From Lipingzhangella_A rawalii (GTDB lineage: Bacteria > Actinomycetota > Actinomycetes > Streptosporangiales > Streptosporangiaceae): a stretch of 64,000 bases of DNA. Positions 41,829 through 51,653 of this stretch are shown here, in pieces. The notes below the pieces were generated by a model that worked only from the letters and a program-made list of their open reading frames with translations, had not been told where the DNA came from and ran no database searches. The position numbers and the translations under genes were made by a program. Position 1 is the stretch's first letter. Each line of letters starts with the position of its first letter. Location: NCBI RefSeq assembly GCF_031628175.1, contig NZ_JAVLVT010000010.1, positions 248,001 through 312,000 on the forward strand. Direction: 5' to 3'.

Positions 41829-44231
41829 ATGTCCACTGAAGCGTCCATATCAGGAACCGCGCATCACGGGCTCACGGTGCGCGAGGTGGTGGAGCGTCTG
41901 GACGGAGATAGCCACCACGGGCTTACCGACCACCAGGCGGCCGAACGCCTCACACGCGTCGGTCCGAACACCCTGCCCGTCTCCACAGGCGCTGGGCTGG
42001 TGCTGCGCATCCTGCGCCAGTTCCACCACCCCCTCATCTATGTGCTGCTCGCGGCCGGCACCGTCACGACGGCGCTCGGGGAGTACATCGACTCCGGGGT
42101 GATCATCGCGGTGATTCTCGTCAATGCGATTGTCGGACTGATCCAGGAGGCCAAAGCCGAGGCTGCCCTGGAAGGCCTGCGGTCGATGGTCCTGACACGG
42201 GCCACGGTGATCCGCGACGGCCGCACACAGGTGGTGCCCTCCGCCGAGCTCGTCCCCGGCGATCTCGTCCTGGTGGAGGCGGGTGACAAGATACCCGCCG
42301 ACGTCCGGCTGATGCGGCCGGTGGACCTGCGGGTGAACGAGTCCGCGTTGACCGGTGAATCCCTCGCGGTTGCCAAACATGAGGAGGTTCTGCCTGGGGC
42401 GCTTACCGTGGCGGATCGGCGCAACATGGCCTATTCGGGCACCTTGGTCACTGCGGGCGGCGCCGCCGGGATCGTGGTCGCCACCGGCGCGCAGACGGAG
42501 CTGGGCGAGATCCACCGGCTCGTGAGGACCGCCGACGCCCTGGCCACCCCCTTGACCCGCAAGCTCGCCCGGTTCAGCAGGATCCTGACCGTCGCCATCC
42601 TCGGTCTGGCCGCGGTGACCTTCGCCATCGGTCTGCTGCGCGCACAGGACGCGGTGCAGACGTTTACCGCGGCGATCGCCCTGGCGGTCGGCGCGATCCC
42701 CGAAGGACTCCCGGCCGTGGTCACGATCACCATGGCGATCGGTGTGGCCCGGATGGCGCGACGCCACGCGGTGATCCGCCGGCTGCCGGCGGTGGAGACC
42801 CTGGGAAGCACCACGGTCATCTGCTCGGACAAGACCGGAACTCTCACGGAGAACCAGATGACCGTGCGCGCCCTGTGGACTGTGCACGGCCGCTACGACG
42901 TCACCGGATCCGGCTACGCCCCCAACGGCCGCCTTCTCGACGGCCACGGCGCACCGGTGTCCCTGGAGGCGGACCACGCGCTGCGGTGGAATCTGCTGGC
43001 CGGTGCCGCCTGCAACGACGCCACACTGGCCGAACAGGACGCTGGCTGGAACATCGTCGGGGACCCCACCGAAGGGGCGATGATAGTCGTGGCCACAAAG
43101 GCGGGGCTCGACTCCGCACGGGTCCATGAGCTGCTGCCGCGCTCGGCGACGATCCCGTTCAGCTCCGAGCGCCGCTACATGGCCACCCTGCACCACGACA
43201 CCGCAACGCAGGGCGTTACCGGACAGGTGATCGTGGCCAAGGGGGCGGTCGAGCGAATTCTCGCCCTGTGCAGCGCCCAGATGGACGCTGACGGTGCCCG
43301 CCGCCCGCTGAGCCAGGCCGCAGTGCTACAGGCGGCAGACGATCTGGCCGAGCGCGGGCTGCGGGTCCTAGCCACCGCCATCCGGCTCAACGCCGACGCC
43401 ACCGAATTCGACGAGGAGGCGTCGCCGGGCTCACTCGTGTTCACCGGGTTGCAGGCCATGCTCGATCCGCCTCGCGCCGCGGCGGTGTCCGCTGTGGCCA
43501 CCTGCCACACCGCGGGCATCTCCGTACGGATGATCACCGGCGACCATGCCGCCACCGCGATCGCGTCACAGCTCGGACTGCTCAAGGACCAGAATTGCGA
43601 CAGCGTGCTGACCGGCGCTGACCTGGACACACTGCCGGAGGAGGCACTGCCGCAGGTGGTGGATGTCACGGCCGTCTTCGCCCGTGTCTCACCGGAGCAG
43701 AAGCTGCGGCTCGTAGAGGCGCTGCAGTCCCGAAGCCACGTGGTCGCGATGACCGGAGACGGTGTGAACGACGCGCCCGCGCTGCGTCAGGCGGACATCG
43801 GCGTGGCCATGGGCCGAAGCGGCACGGAGGTGGCCAAGGACGCTGCCGACATGGTACTCGTCGACGACGACTTCGCCAGTGTCGAGGCCGCCATCGAGGA
43901 AGGGCGCGGTGTCTTCGACAACCTCATCAAGTTCATCACCTGGATCTTGCCGACCAACGTCGGCGAAGGACTGGTCATTCTCCTGGCGATCCTGTTTGGT
44001 GCCGCGCTGCCGATCATGCCGACCCAGATCCTGTGGATTAACATGACCACGGCCGTCGCACTGGGCCTGATGTTGGCCTTCGAACCCAAAGAGGCCGGGA
44101 TCGTGACCCGCCCGCCGCGCGACCCGAAGCAGCCGCTGCTCACCCGGGTGGACTCTCCTATGTCTCGTCAAGTGGGTAGCGACAAGGCGCCGGTTGTGTT
44201 GAGGTGCCGGTATATCTGTCTGGCGAGGTAG
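41829..44231 (+). pseudogene. P-type cation-transporting ATPase, N-terminal 774 residues, cut by IS110
   Basis: From ATG 41829 the protein follows the P2-type (calcium/sodium-like) ATPase plan. It shows the actuator motif ESALTGES, membrane helix 4 with VGAIPEGLPAVVTITMAIG, the phosphorylation motif SDKTGTLTENQMTV, and the hinge MTGDGVNDAPALRQADIGVA. Helices 5-6 end at LAFEPKEAGI. Native sequence stops at 44150 (LLTRV). The last 26 codons to 44231 come from the inserted element. Helices 7-10 are found intact after the insertion, at 45538-45921. Joined, the gene would be about 901 residues, normal for the family. In this genome it is probably inactive. Confidence 0.9.
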
Positions 44232-45537
44232 CGCTTCAGGCAGCGTCGAATCTCCTTCGTGGTGCGCCCTTCAGCGCGGCGGCGTTCGACGTACTCGCGG
44301 GTGGCGGGGTCGTGGGTCATGCGGGTGATGGTCGCCATGTGCAAGGCGCGGTTCAGGCGTCTGTCGCCACCCCGGTTGAGCCGGTGGCGGACCGTGTTGC
44401 CCGACGATGCGGGAATCGGGTTCACTCCAGCCAGACAGGCAAAGGCGGACTCTGAGCGCACCCGGCCGTGGTGCGACCAGACGGTCAGGCAGGCCGCTGC
44501 GGTGACCGGCCCGATCCCGACCTTGTCCAGCAGGCCGGTCGCGGGGGTGCAGCGCACCAGGGTGTCCATCGTCTCCTGGTTGGCGGCCAGTTCGTCGTCG
44601 AGAGCGACGATCCGCTTGCCTAGACGCACCGCCTCAGCACGGGCGGTCGCGGCGGCCAGCGGCTCGTCGCGGGTGCGCCAGCGTGAGATCTCAACGATCT
44701 GCTGGTTACTCAGCCGCCGCCGAGCGTCAACGCCGAGGTCGACGGCCCGCGCCAGCGCGGTGAGCGCGTTGACGGCTGCGGTGCGTTCGCCGGTCATGTG
44801 GTCTCTGGCCGCCACCAGGACCCGCAGTGCGGCGCGTTCACCGTCTCCATGGCGCGGGTGCCGCAGTTGGTCTTCCTCCAGCGGCAAGGCGGCCTCGGCG
44901 ATCCTGCGCGCGTCCAGGGGGTCGGACTTGCCGACCCCACGGTGGGCGCGGGTGTTCATCCGCGGCGCCTCCAGGACCTCGTATCCGGCCCCGGCCACGG
45001 CGTGGGTGAGCTGGGCGCCAAACGTTGCGGTGCACTCGATCACCCACAGGGCGGCAAGGTCGCCGCCCGTGCGGCGGGCGGCCCAGGCGAGCGCGCGGGC
45101 CATGCCTGCCTTGCTCGTGGGGAACTCAGCCGAATCGACCCGTTGCCCGGTGGCCGTCAGGATCGCCAGGACGTGGGTGCGGGCGTGGGTGTCCACCCCG
45201 ATGACGAACGGATGGTTGTGCGCGACGATGGTCACGGTGGTCGCAAGCCCTTCCTGCTCCAGGAACACGGTCCGGCCGCCTGCGGCCGTCGCCGGCCTGG
45301 GGGAAGTCACTTCGGGGCAGCACTGTGACGGGCCACGACTTCACGGTCGGGCAATCTCCTGATCAGGACACCGAGGTGGGCCAGGGCGGCGCCGGCCGCT
45401 CCGACTCCAGGACGGACAAGTCCACCGAAGCGCACCCAGACAGGGCCAGTGATTGTATGAGTCACGACCTGAGCCGAAGCGACCGATGCCTACTCTGACC
45501 GGCCAGTCCCAGACCAGCCACCCCAAGACTCACAGTG
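44151..45537. mobile_element. IS110-family insertion sequence inside the P-type ATPase gene
   Basis: The element begins at GACTCTCCTATG after the codon GTG (44148-44150) and ends at ...ACTCACAGTG. Removing 44151-45537 joins the ATPase reading frame exactly, TRV to IVRIL. The GTG triplet occurs at both junctions, so three bases may be duplicated. The 1.39-kb length fits IS110 elements. There are no obvious terminal inverted repeats, as is usual for this family. Confidence 0.88.
44168..45310 (-). CDS. IS110-family transposase
   Basis: The 380-aa DEDD-type enzyme has an N-terminal RuvC-like domain: FVIGVDTHARTHVLAIL with the first Asp, the Glu in LWVIECTATFGAQLTHA, and KSDPLDARRIAEAAL with the last acidic pair. 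The C-terminal transposase_20 helix-hairpin region reads LLDKVGIGPVTAAACLTVWS and CLAGVNPIPASSG with the nucleophilic Ser. It starts at GTG 45310; a GTG at about 45240 (TIVAHNHPFVIG) is an alternative. All key residues seem intact, so the element may still move. Confidence 0.92.
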   Translation of the reverse strand: MTSPRPATAAGGRTVFLEQEGLATTVTIVAHNHPFVIGVDTHARTHVLAILTATGQRVDSAEFPTSKAGMARALAWAARRTGGDLAALWVIECTATFGAQLTHAVAGAGYEVLEAPRMNTRAHRGVGKSDPLDARRIAEAALPLEEDQLRHPRHGDGERAALRVLVAARDHMTGERTAAVNALTALARAVDLGVDARRRLSNQQIVEISRWRTRDEPLAAATARAEAVRLGKRIVALDDELAANQETMDTLVRCTPATGLLDKVGIGPVTAAACLTVWSHHGRVRSESAFACLAGVNPIPASSGNTVRHRLNRGGDRRLNRALHMATITRMTHDPATREYVERRRAEGRTTKEIRRCLKRYLARQIYRHLNTTGALSLPT

Positions 45538-45921
45538 ATTGTACGGATCCTGCTGGTCTCCACTCTGCTGGTCGCCGGATCCTGGGGATTGTTCCAGTTG
45601 CAGCTGGCAGGTGGCGCAAGCCTGGAGGAGGCGCGAACCGCCGCGCTGAACCTGTTCGTCATGGTGAAAGTGTTCTACCTGTTCAGCTGCCGATCGTTGA
45701 CGCACTCGGCCTGGCGCGTCGGACTGTTCTCCAACCATTGGATCATCGTCGGTGTCACTGCGCAGTTGCTCTGCCAGCTCGCCATCACCTACGTGCCCGT
45801 GATGAACAGCGTGTTCGGCACCGCCCCGCTCAGTGTGGGGGTGTGGCTGCAGATCCTGGCCATCGCCGTGCTCACCGTTCCCGTGGTCGCGGTGGCGAAG
45901 CGGCTACAGCGAGAGGACTGA
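45538..45921 (+). pseudogene. C-terminal part of the P-type ATPase (helices 7-10)
   Basis: The frame IVRILLVSTLLVAGSWGLFQ continues with LNLFVMVKVFYLFSCRSLTH, HWIIVGVTAQLLCQLAITYV and a last helix VWLQILAIAVLTVPVVAVAK. It is the standard C-terminal membrane half of P2-type ATPases and is in frame with the part before the IS110 element. A GTG at 45535 could start it alone, but an isolated four-helix piece would not be a pump. Confidence 0.88.
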
Positions 45922-45953
45922 TCGGCAGTCATCTGCGGGCACACCCTCGGTGG

Positions 45954-46130
45954 TCATCGGGGCAGCAAGTCCAGGATGTCCAAGGCATGCCGAAGCAGCC
46001 ACGCGGTCATGATGTTGGTGTAGGCATTGTTGTCCACGCCGGGCTCGCCACCATCCGGATGGCCGTCGTGGTACTCGTCCGGACCCATCACCCCACAAAC
46101 GTCGTGACGGTTCAATCGACGCGACCGTCG
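45954..46130 (-). pseudogene. Fragment of a GH65 glycoside hydrolase/phosphorylase
   Basis: The leftward frame reads VMGPDEYHDG, then PGVDNNAYTNIMTAWLLRHA and a stop at 45954. GPDEYH followed by NNAYTN is the active-site region of family 65 (trehalose, kojibiose or maltose phosphorylases), including the catalytic acid Glu. Normal proteins are about 750-800 aa, so only a small internal part remains. No upstream continuation is visible. GH65 genes often accompany hypoxia islands in actinomycetes. Confidence 0.7.
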
Positions 46131-46525
46131 TCGCCATCAGCTCACGGACGGTGACGCGCATCGGCACTCTCCGGCGGTCGGGGCCGCTACGCTCACACTA
46201 AGCAGCCCCGACGGGGCCTGTCAGAGGCATGAGACCCTTCCCTCCGGGGCCTTCTCCCCTCCTTCCTCCCGTGGTACCACCTGCAGAGCCCACGGCATCG
46301 GCGCCTGGATTGCAGCCCCACCGGGTCACGGTCCGGCCTACTGCCAGGGCGAACTCCATCCTCGCCCTCGCCGTGGGTACTGCACCTCAGGTCGACCCCA
46401 TCGCGCCATCCGTGACCTTCGCACCTCCGCCCCAGGTCCTCGGCCCCTAGCCAGACGCCGCACGGGGCGATGAGCTGAAGCTCAGCGAACACCGATCTGC
46501 CACCACCCTCTGGAGGGACGTGCCC
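46131..46525. other. Promoter region of the phosphoketolase gene
   Basis: No supported gene. A GGAGG lies just before the start region at 46513. Possible dyads (GGTCCTCGGCCCC near 46435) are weak. Frames across it are shadows. Confidence 0.4.
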
Positions 46526-48913
46526 ATGCACGGCACAGCAACCGGTCAGCGCCAGCCCGCGCTTCACCCGTTGACCTCGACCGACCTTCGAAGCGTCGAC
46601 ACCTACTGGCGGGCCGCGAACTATCTGTCGGTCGGGCAGATCTACCTGCAGGCCAACCCGCTTCTGCGCGACGGCCTCATACCGGAGCACATCAAGCCGC
46701 GGCTGCTGGGCCACTGGGGCACCACTCCGGGACTCAATCTCATCTACGCCCATCTGTCCCGCCGGCTCGCCGAAGGCGACTCCGACATCATGTGGGTCGT
46801 CGGACCGGGTCATGGCGGACCGGCCGCCCTGGCCTGCGCCTGGCTGGATGGCACCTACAGCGACGTTTACCCGGCGGTGTCCCGGGACGCTGCGGGCATG
46901 GGCCGGCTCTTCCGCCAGTTCTCCTTCCCGGGTGGCGTCCCGAGCCACGTCGCCCCGGAGACCCCGGGTTCCATCCACGAAGGCGGCGAGCTGGGCTACT
47001 CCCTAGCCCATGCCTACGGGGCCGCGTTCGACAATCCGAACCTGGTGGTGGCCTGCGTCATCGGGGATGGCGAAGCCGAGACCGGGCCCTTGGCCGCGAG
47101 CTGGCACTCCAACCGGTTCCTGAATCCCGCACGCGACGGCGCCGTGCTGCCGATCCTGCACCTCAACGGCTACAAGATCGCCAACCCCACCGTCCTGGCC
47201 CGTATCCCCGAGGAACAACTGCTCGCCTACCTGCGAGGCACCGGCCACCGGCCCCACGTGGTCTCCGGCAGCGACCCTGCCGAGGTGCATCAGCAGATGG
47301 CTGCGGCTGTAGACCGGGCGTTCGACGAGATCGCGGAGATCCAGGACCAGGCGCGTGGGCACACCCGCCGCGCCCACCCCGAATGGCCGGTCGTGGTGCT
47401 GCGCACCCCGAAGGGCTGGACCGGTCCCGCCACCGCAGATGGCCTACCCGTGGAGGGCACCTGGCGCTCCCATCAAGTTCCGCTGGCCCGGGTGCGCGAG
47501 GACGCCGATCAGCTGCGCGCCTTGGAATCCTGGCTGCGCAGCTACCGCCCCGCGGACCTCTTCGACGAGGCCGGGCGCCCGACCTCCCATGTCGACGCCC
47601 TGGTGCCGGCCGAGGGCCGCGGGTTGAGCGCCACCGTCCACGCCAACGGCGGCCTCCTGCTGCGCGACCTCGTGATCCCCGACTTCCGCCGCCACGCCGT
47701 CGAGGTCCCCACTCCCGCGTCCACCACGGCGGAAGCTACCCGGGTGCTCGGCGACCATCTGCGCGAGGTGATGCGCGCCAATCCCGACCGGTTCCGCCTC
47801 TTCGGACCGGACGAGACCGCCTCGAACCGCCTCGGCGGGGTCTTCGACGTCACCGATAAGGCCTGGAACGCCGCCACCGTGGACACCGACGAGCACCTGA
47901 GCCCCGACGGGCGCGTCCTGGAGGTCCTCAGCGAGCACCTGTGCCAAGGATGGCTGGAAGGCTATCTACTGACCGGTCGCCACGGGCTGTTCAACTGCTA
48001 CGAGGCGTTCATCCAGATCGTCGACGCCATGTTCAACCAGCACGCCAAATGGCTGAAGGCCACCAATGCCATCCCCTGGCGGCTGCCGATCGCCTCGCTG
48101 AACTACCTGCTGACCTCGCATGTCTGGCGCCAGGACCACAACGGCTTCACTCACCAGGACCCCGGCTTCCTCGACCACGTCGTGAACAAGAAGGCCGAAG
48201 TCATCCGCGTTTACCTTCCTCCCGACACCAACACGCTGCTGAGCGTTGCTGACCACTGCCTGCGCTCCCGCAACTACATCAACGTCATCGTTGCCGGCAA
48301 GCAGCCCCAGCTGAACCTCATGCCGATCGAGGCGGCTGAGGCGCACTGCACCCGCGGGATCGGGCTGTGGGAGTGGGCCAGCACCGACCAGGGGTCCACC
48401 CCCGATGTGGTGCTCGCCTGCGCGGGAGACGTTCCGTCCTTGGAGACGCTGGCCGCCGCGGACCTGCTGCGCCGCTACCTGCCCGACCTGCGTGTGCGGG
48501 TGGTAAACGTGGTCAACCTGATGCGTCTGCAGTCCCCCACCGAGCATCCCCACGGGCTGTCCGACCGCGAGTTCGACGCCCTATTCCCGCCGGGCACCCC
48601 CACCATTTTCGCGTTTCACGGCTACCCCTGGCTCGTCCACCGGTTGACCTACCGCCGCGGTTTCCACCCCGACCTCCACGTGCGCGGCTACATCGAGGAG
48701 GGGACTACTACCACCCCCTTCGATATGACCATGCTCAACAACATGGACCGGTTCCACCTGTTCATGGACGTCATCGACCGGGTACCAGGGCTGGCCCCGC
48801 GCGCCGCCCACCTGCGCCAGCGGATGGCCGACGAGCGCCTGCGCTGCCGCGCTCACACCCGCACCCATGGCGAAGACGCCCCGGACATCCGCGAATGGAC
48901 CTGGCCACATTGA
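46526..48913 (+). CDS. xfp: Xylulose-5-phosphate/fructose-6-phosphate phosphoketolase
   Basis: The 795-aa thiamine-diphosphate enzyme splits xylulose-5-P or fructose-6-P with phosphate to acetyl-P and a shorter sugar phosphate. Visible signatures: VDTYWRAANYLSVGQIYLQ, WGTTPGLNLIYAHLSR, VVGPGHGGPA, the TPP-binding CVIGDGEAETGPLA followed by Asn in LHLNGYKIANPT, and the C-terminal FHGYPWLVHRLTY. I chose ATG 46526 with GGAGG nine bases before; a GTG at 46520 is possible. Acetate kinase follows 23 bases after the stop, so acetyl-P would be turned into acetate and ATP. Length and motifs are complete. Confidence 0.96.
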   Translation: MHGTATGQRQPALHPLTSTDLRSVDTYWRAANYLSVGQIYLQANPLLRDGLIPEHIKPRLLGHWGTTPGLNLIYAHLSRRLAEGDSDIMWVVGPGHGGPAALACAWLDGTYSDVYPAVSRDAAGMGRLFRQFSFPGGVPSHVAPETPGSIHEGGELGYSLAHAYGAAFDNPNLVVACVIGDGEAETGPLAASWHSNRFLNPARDGAVLPILHLNGYKIANPTVLARIPEEQLLAYLRGTGHRPHVVSGSDPAEVHQQMAAAVDRAFDEIAEIQDQARGHTRRAHPEWPVVVLRTPKGWTGPATADGLPVEGTWRSHQVPLARVREDADQLRALESWLRSYRPADLFDEAGRPTSHVDALVPAEGRGLSATVHANGGLLLRDLVIPDFRRHAVEVPTPASTTAEATRVLGDHLREVMRANPDRFRLFGPDETASNRLGGVFDVTDKAWNAATVDTDEHLSPDGRVLEVLSEHLCQGWLEGYLLTGRHGLFNCYEAFIQIVDAMFNQHAKWLKATNAIPWRLPIASLNYLLTSHVWRQDHNGFTHQDPGFLDHVVNKKAEVIRVYLPPDTNTLLSVADHCLRSRNYINVIVAGKQPQLNLMPIEAAEAHCTRGIGLWEWASTDQGSTPDVVLACAGDVPSLETLAAADLLRRYLPDLRVRVVNVVNLMRLQSPTEHPHGLSDREFDALFPPGTPTIFAFHGYPWLVHRLTYRRGFHPDLHVRGYIEEGTTTTPFDMTMLNNMDRFHLFMDVIDRVPGLAPRAAHLRQRMADERLRCRAHTRTHGEDAPDIREWTWPH

Positions 48914-48936
48914 CCACCGACCAAAGGCGAGTCGCG

Positions 48937-50034
48937 ATGCGGATCCTCGTAGTGAACACCGGTTCCAGCAGCGTCAAGCTCCGTGTGCTGGACTCTTCGG
49001 AAACGCTGCTGGCCCGACACGACCTCGCCCCGACCGACGGAGGCAGCCTGCACGACGCGATGGCCGCCGCCCTGAGCGAGCTCCCCGCCGCTGACGTCGT
49101 GGGCCACCGGGTCGTCCACGGCGGTGCAGAGTTCCGGCATCCGGTGGTCGTGAACGACAGTGTCCTTGCCCGGCTGGAACGCCTCGCACCGCTCGCCCCC
49201 CTGCACCAACCCGCCGCGCTGGCCGGCATCGTGGCCACCACCGGTGCCGCCCCGCACCTCCCGGCCGTCGCCTGCTTCGACACCGCATTCCACGCCACCC
49301 TGCCCGCCGCGGCCACCACCTACGCCGTGCCCGAATCCTGGCGTCGCGACCACGGTCTGCGCCGCTACGGCTTCCACGGACTCTCCCACGCCTACGCGAC
49401 CCGACGGGTTGCAGAACTCCTGGGCCAGGACCCCGGGCGACTCGTCGTTGCGCACCTGGGGGCGGGTGCTTCCCTCGCGGCCGTGCGAGACGGACGCTGT
49501 CGCGACACCACCATGGGCTTCACGCCGGACGAAGGGCTGGTGATGGCCACACGGACTGGCAGCGTTGATCCGGGAATGTTGCTGTGGCTGCTTCAAGAAG
49601 AAAAGCTCGACCTCGACGAGCTCGCCGACGGGCTGCACCGCCGGGGAGGCCTGCAGGCGCTGGCCGGCAGCCCCGACATGCGTACCGTGCTGCGCGAGGC
49701 CGACGCAGGCCGAGACCGGGCCCAACGCGCGGTGGAGGTGTATCTGCACCGGCTCCGCGCGGGTATCGCGGCCATGGCCGCATCCCTCGGCGGGCTCGAC
49801 ACTCTGGTGTTCACCGGTGGGGTGGGCGAGCACCAGCCCACCATCCGCGCCGGGGCGGTACGCGACATGGCATTCCTCGGGCCAGCTGTGGATGCGACGG
49901 CCAATGCCAGTGCACAGGCGGACCAGGAGATCACCGCCGCCGGTGCCGCCTGCCGCACCTTCGTCGTCTCCAGCAGAGAAGACCTCCAGATCGCCCACGG
50001 GGTCCGCCGCCTGCTCGCTGCTGGGAATCAGTGA
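48937..50034 (+). CDS. ackA: Acetate kinase
   Basis: The 365-aa enzyme makes ATP from acetyl-P and ADP. Motifs: ILVVNTGSSSVKLRVLD at the start (phosphate 1), GHRVVHGGAEF, the loop ACFDTAFHATLP, RRYGFHGLSHAYATRR, VAHLGAGASLAAVRDG, DTTMGFTPDEGLVMATRTGS and LVFTGGVGEHQPTIR. It is shorter than the usual ~400 aa but no motif is missing. The ATG at 48937 has AAAGG about nine bases upstream. It is coupled with phosphoketolase, forming a two-step fermentative ATP route. Confidence 0.96.
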   Translation: MRILVVNTGSSSVKLRVLDSSETLLARHDLAPTDGGSLHDAMAAALSELPAADVVGHRVVHGGAEFRHPVVVNDSVLARLERLAPLAPLHQPAALAGIVATTGAAPHLPAVACFDTAFHATLPAAATTYAVPESWRRDHGLRRYGFHGLSHAYATRRVAELLGQDPGRLVVAHLGAGASLAAVRDGRCRDTTMGFTPDEGLVMATRTGSVDPGMLLWLLQEEKLDLDELADGLHRRGGLQALAGSPDMRTVLREADAGRDRAQRAVEVYLHRLRAGIAAMAASLGGLDTLVFTGGVGEHQPTIRAGAVRDMAFLGPAVDATANASAQADQEITAAGAACRTFVVSSREDLQIAHGVRRLLAAGNQ

Positions 50035-50043
50035 CCCAACAAG

Positions 50044-50061
50044 CCGGGACCTTTCGGCCGG
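50044..50061. promoter_or_regulatory. Palindrome GGGACCTTTCGGCC upstream of arcD
   Basis: The dyad CCGGGACCTTTCGGCCGG lies 107 bases before the arcD start, just after the acetate kinase stop. It has the shape of a DosR/DevR-type site and resembles the palindrome upstream of the SHOCT gene (41011-41024). A second stem (CCGAAAGG) follows nearby, so a terminator role for ackA is the alternative. Confidence 0.45.
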
Positions 50062-50167
50062 ACTCGCAGCCCGAAAGGCTCCATCCGTCCCGTAATACCC
50101 CTGGTTAGCTTGAGAAACGCTGGGCACATCCCAGGCCTGGCGCCACCCGAAACGGGGAGAGCACACC

Positions 50168-51637
50168 ATGTCCACCAGAGATCTTCTGACGCCCACTGAA
50201 CCCCGAACGAGAGCCGGACTCGGCGTAGCCGCATTGACGGCGCTCGTCGTCGGATCGATGATCGGCAGCGGCATCTTCGCCCTGCCCTCCCAGATGGCCG
50301 TCAACGCCGCGCCTGGCCCACTGCTCATCGGCTGGCTCATCACCGGCGCTGGCATGCTGATGCTCGCGCTGGTCTTTCAGACGCTCGCTCGGCGTAAACC
50401 CGATGTGGACGGCGGCGTTTACGGCTACGCCCGCGCCGGATTCGGCAACTACATCGGATTCACTTCAGCTTTCGGCTACTGGGTGTCGGCCTGGATCGGC
50501 AACGTGGCCTATCTGGTGCTGCTGTTCTCGACCGTGGGCTACTTCCTTCCCGGCTTTGAGGGCGGCGCCACGGTGCCCGCGATCATCGGCGCGTCGGTGG
50601 TGCTGTGGACCGTGCACCTTCTGATTCTGCGCGGGGTGCACACGGCCGCATTCGTCAACGTCGTGGTGACCATCGCCAAGGTGGTGCCGATTCTCGTCTT
50701 CATCGCCATCGCAGCGGTCGGCTTCCAGGCCGGGCTGTTCGCCGCCGACTTCTGGGGGCAACAGACCCTGATCGACGGCGCACCGCTCGGCGACACGATG
50801 ACCCAGGTCCGAAACATGATGCTGGTGACCGTATGGGTGTTCATCGGCATTGAGGGCGCCGCGATCTACTCCCGGCGCGCCGCCACCCGCAGGGCGGTCG
50901 GGGCGGCTACCGTGTTCGGCTTCGTCAGTGTGCTTGTCCTGCTTCTGCTGGTCAGTCTCCTCTCCTACGGCCTCATGGCCCAGGCTGAGCTTGCCGGCGT
51001 TCCGGACCCGTCGATGGCCGGAGTGTTGCAGAACGAAGTGGGCTACTGGGGAGCGGTGTTCATATCGCTCGGGCTCATCGTCTCGCTTCTGGGCGCCCTG
51101 CTCGCATGGGTGCTCCTCAGTGTGGAGATCCTGCGGCTGCCCGCCCTGGAAAACGTGATGCCGCGCGCACTCGCCGCCGAGAACACCCACGGGGCTCCGG
51201 CGAACGCCCTGTGGCTGACGAATCTGTGCGCCCAAGCACTGCTGTTGTGGACTCTGGTCAACGAGAGCACCTACCTCAGCCTAATCCTCCTGGCCAGTTC
51301 CCTCATCCTCCTGCCCTACCTGTGGTCCGCGGCCTACCAGCTGCTGCTGGCGGCCCGCGGTGAGACCTACAAGTCGAGCAACGGCCGCACCCGCGACCTC
51401 ATCGTCGGGGCGATTGCCGTGGCCTATGCGGTGTGGCTGGTCTACGCGGGCGGATGGGAGTACCTCCTTACCGCCTCCGTGTTCTACCTCGCCGGCACGC
51501 CGCTCTACCTCTGGGCGCGGCGCAAGAACCGTCTGCCGTTCTTCACCGCCCCCGAGCGGGTCATCGTCGTCGGCGTGGCTCTGGTCGCCGCGGTGGCCGT
51601 CGCAGTCATGACCACAGGCAACCTCACCGTCCTGTGA
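50168..51637 (+). CDS. arcD: Amino-acid antiporter, probable arginine/ornithine exchanger
   Basis: The 489-aa APC-family transporter has about 12-13 helices. The first contains the substrate-backbone motif GSMIGSGIFALPSQ. Later signature pieces are DGGVYGYARAGFGNYIGF and FIGIEGAAIYSRRA, typical of the basic amino acid/polyamine antiporter group. It starts at ATG 50168 and is followed 16 bases later by arginine deiminase. In this setting it should exchange external arginine for ornithine. Specificity is from context, not sequence alone. Confidence 0.88.
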   Translation: MSTRDLLTPTEPRTRAGLGVAALTALVVGSMIGSGIFALPSQMAVNAAPGPLLIGWLITGAGMLMLALVFQTLARRKPDVDGGVYGYARAGFGNYIGFTSAFGYWVSAWIGNVAYLVLLFSTVGYFLPGFEGGATVPAIIGASVVLWTVHLLILRGVHTAAFVNVVVTIAKVVPILVFIAIAAVGFQAGLFAADFWGQQTLIDGAPLGDTMTQVRNMMLVTVWVFIGIEGAAIYSRRAATRRAVGAATVFGFVSVLVLLLLVSLLSYGLMAQAELAGVPDPSMAGVLQNEVGYWGAVFISLGLIVSLLGALLAWVLLSVEILRLPALENVMPRALAAENTHGAPANALWLTNLCAQALLLWTLVNESTYLSLILLASSLILLPYLWSAAYQLLLAARGETYKSSNGRTRDLIVGAIAVAYAVWLVYAGGWEYLLTASVFYLAGTPLYLWARRKNRLPFFTAPERVIVVGVALVAAVAVAVMTTGNLTVL

Positions 51638-51653
51638 ACCGCGGAAAGGCGGA

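Noticed and set aside
42431..43669. Antisense frames within the P-type ATPase
   Set aside because: They are complements of conserved ATPase motifs with no start sites.
45904..46167. Leftward frame starting MPMRVTVRELMATTVASIEP, resembling a CBS-domain start
   Set aside because: It overlaps the GH65 fragment, has no second motif and soon turns into low-complexity sequence.
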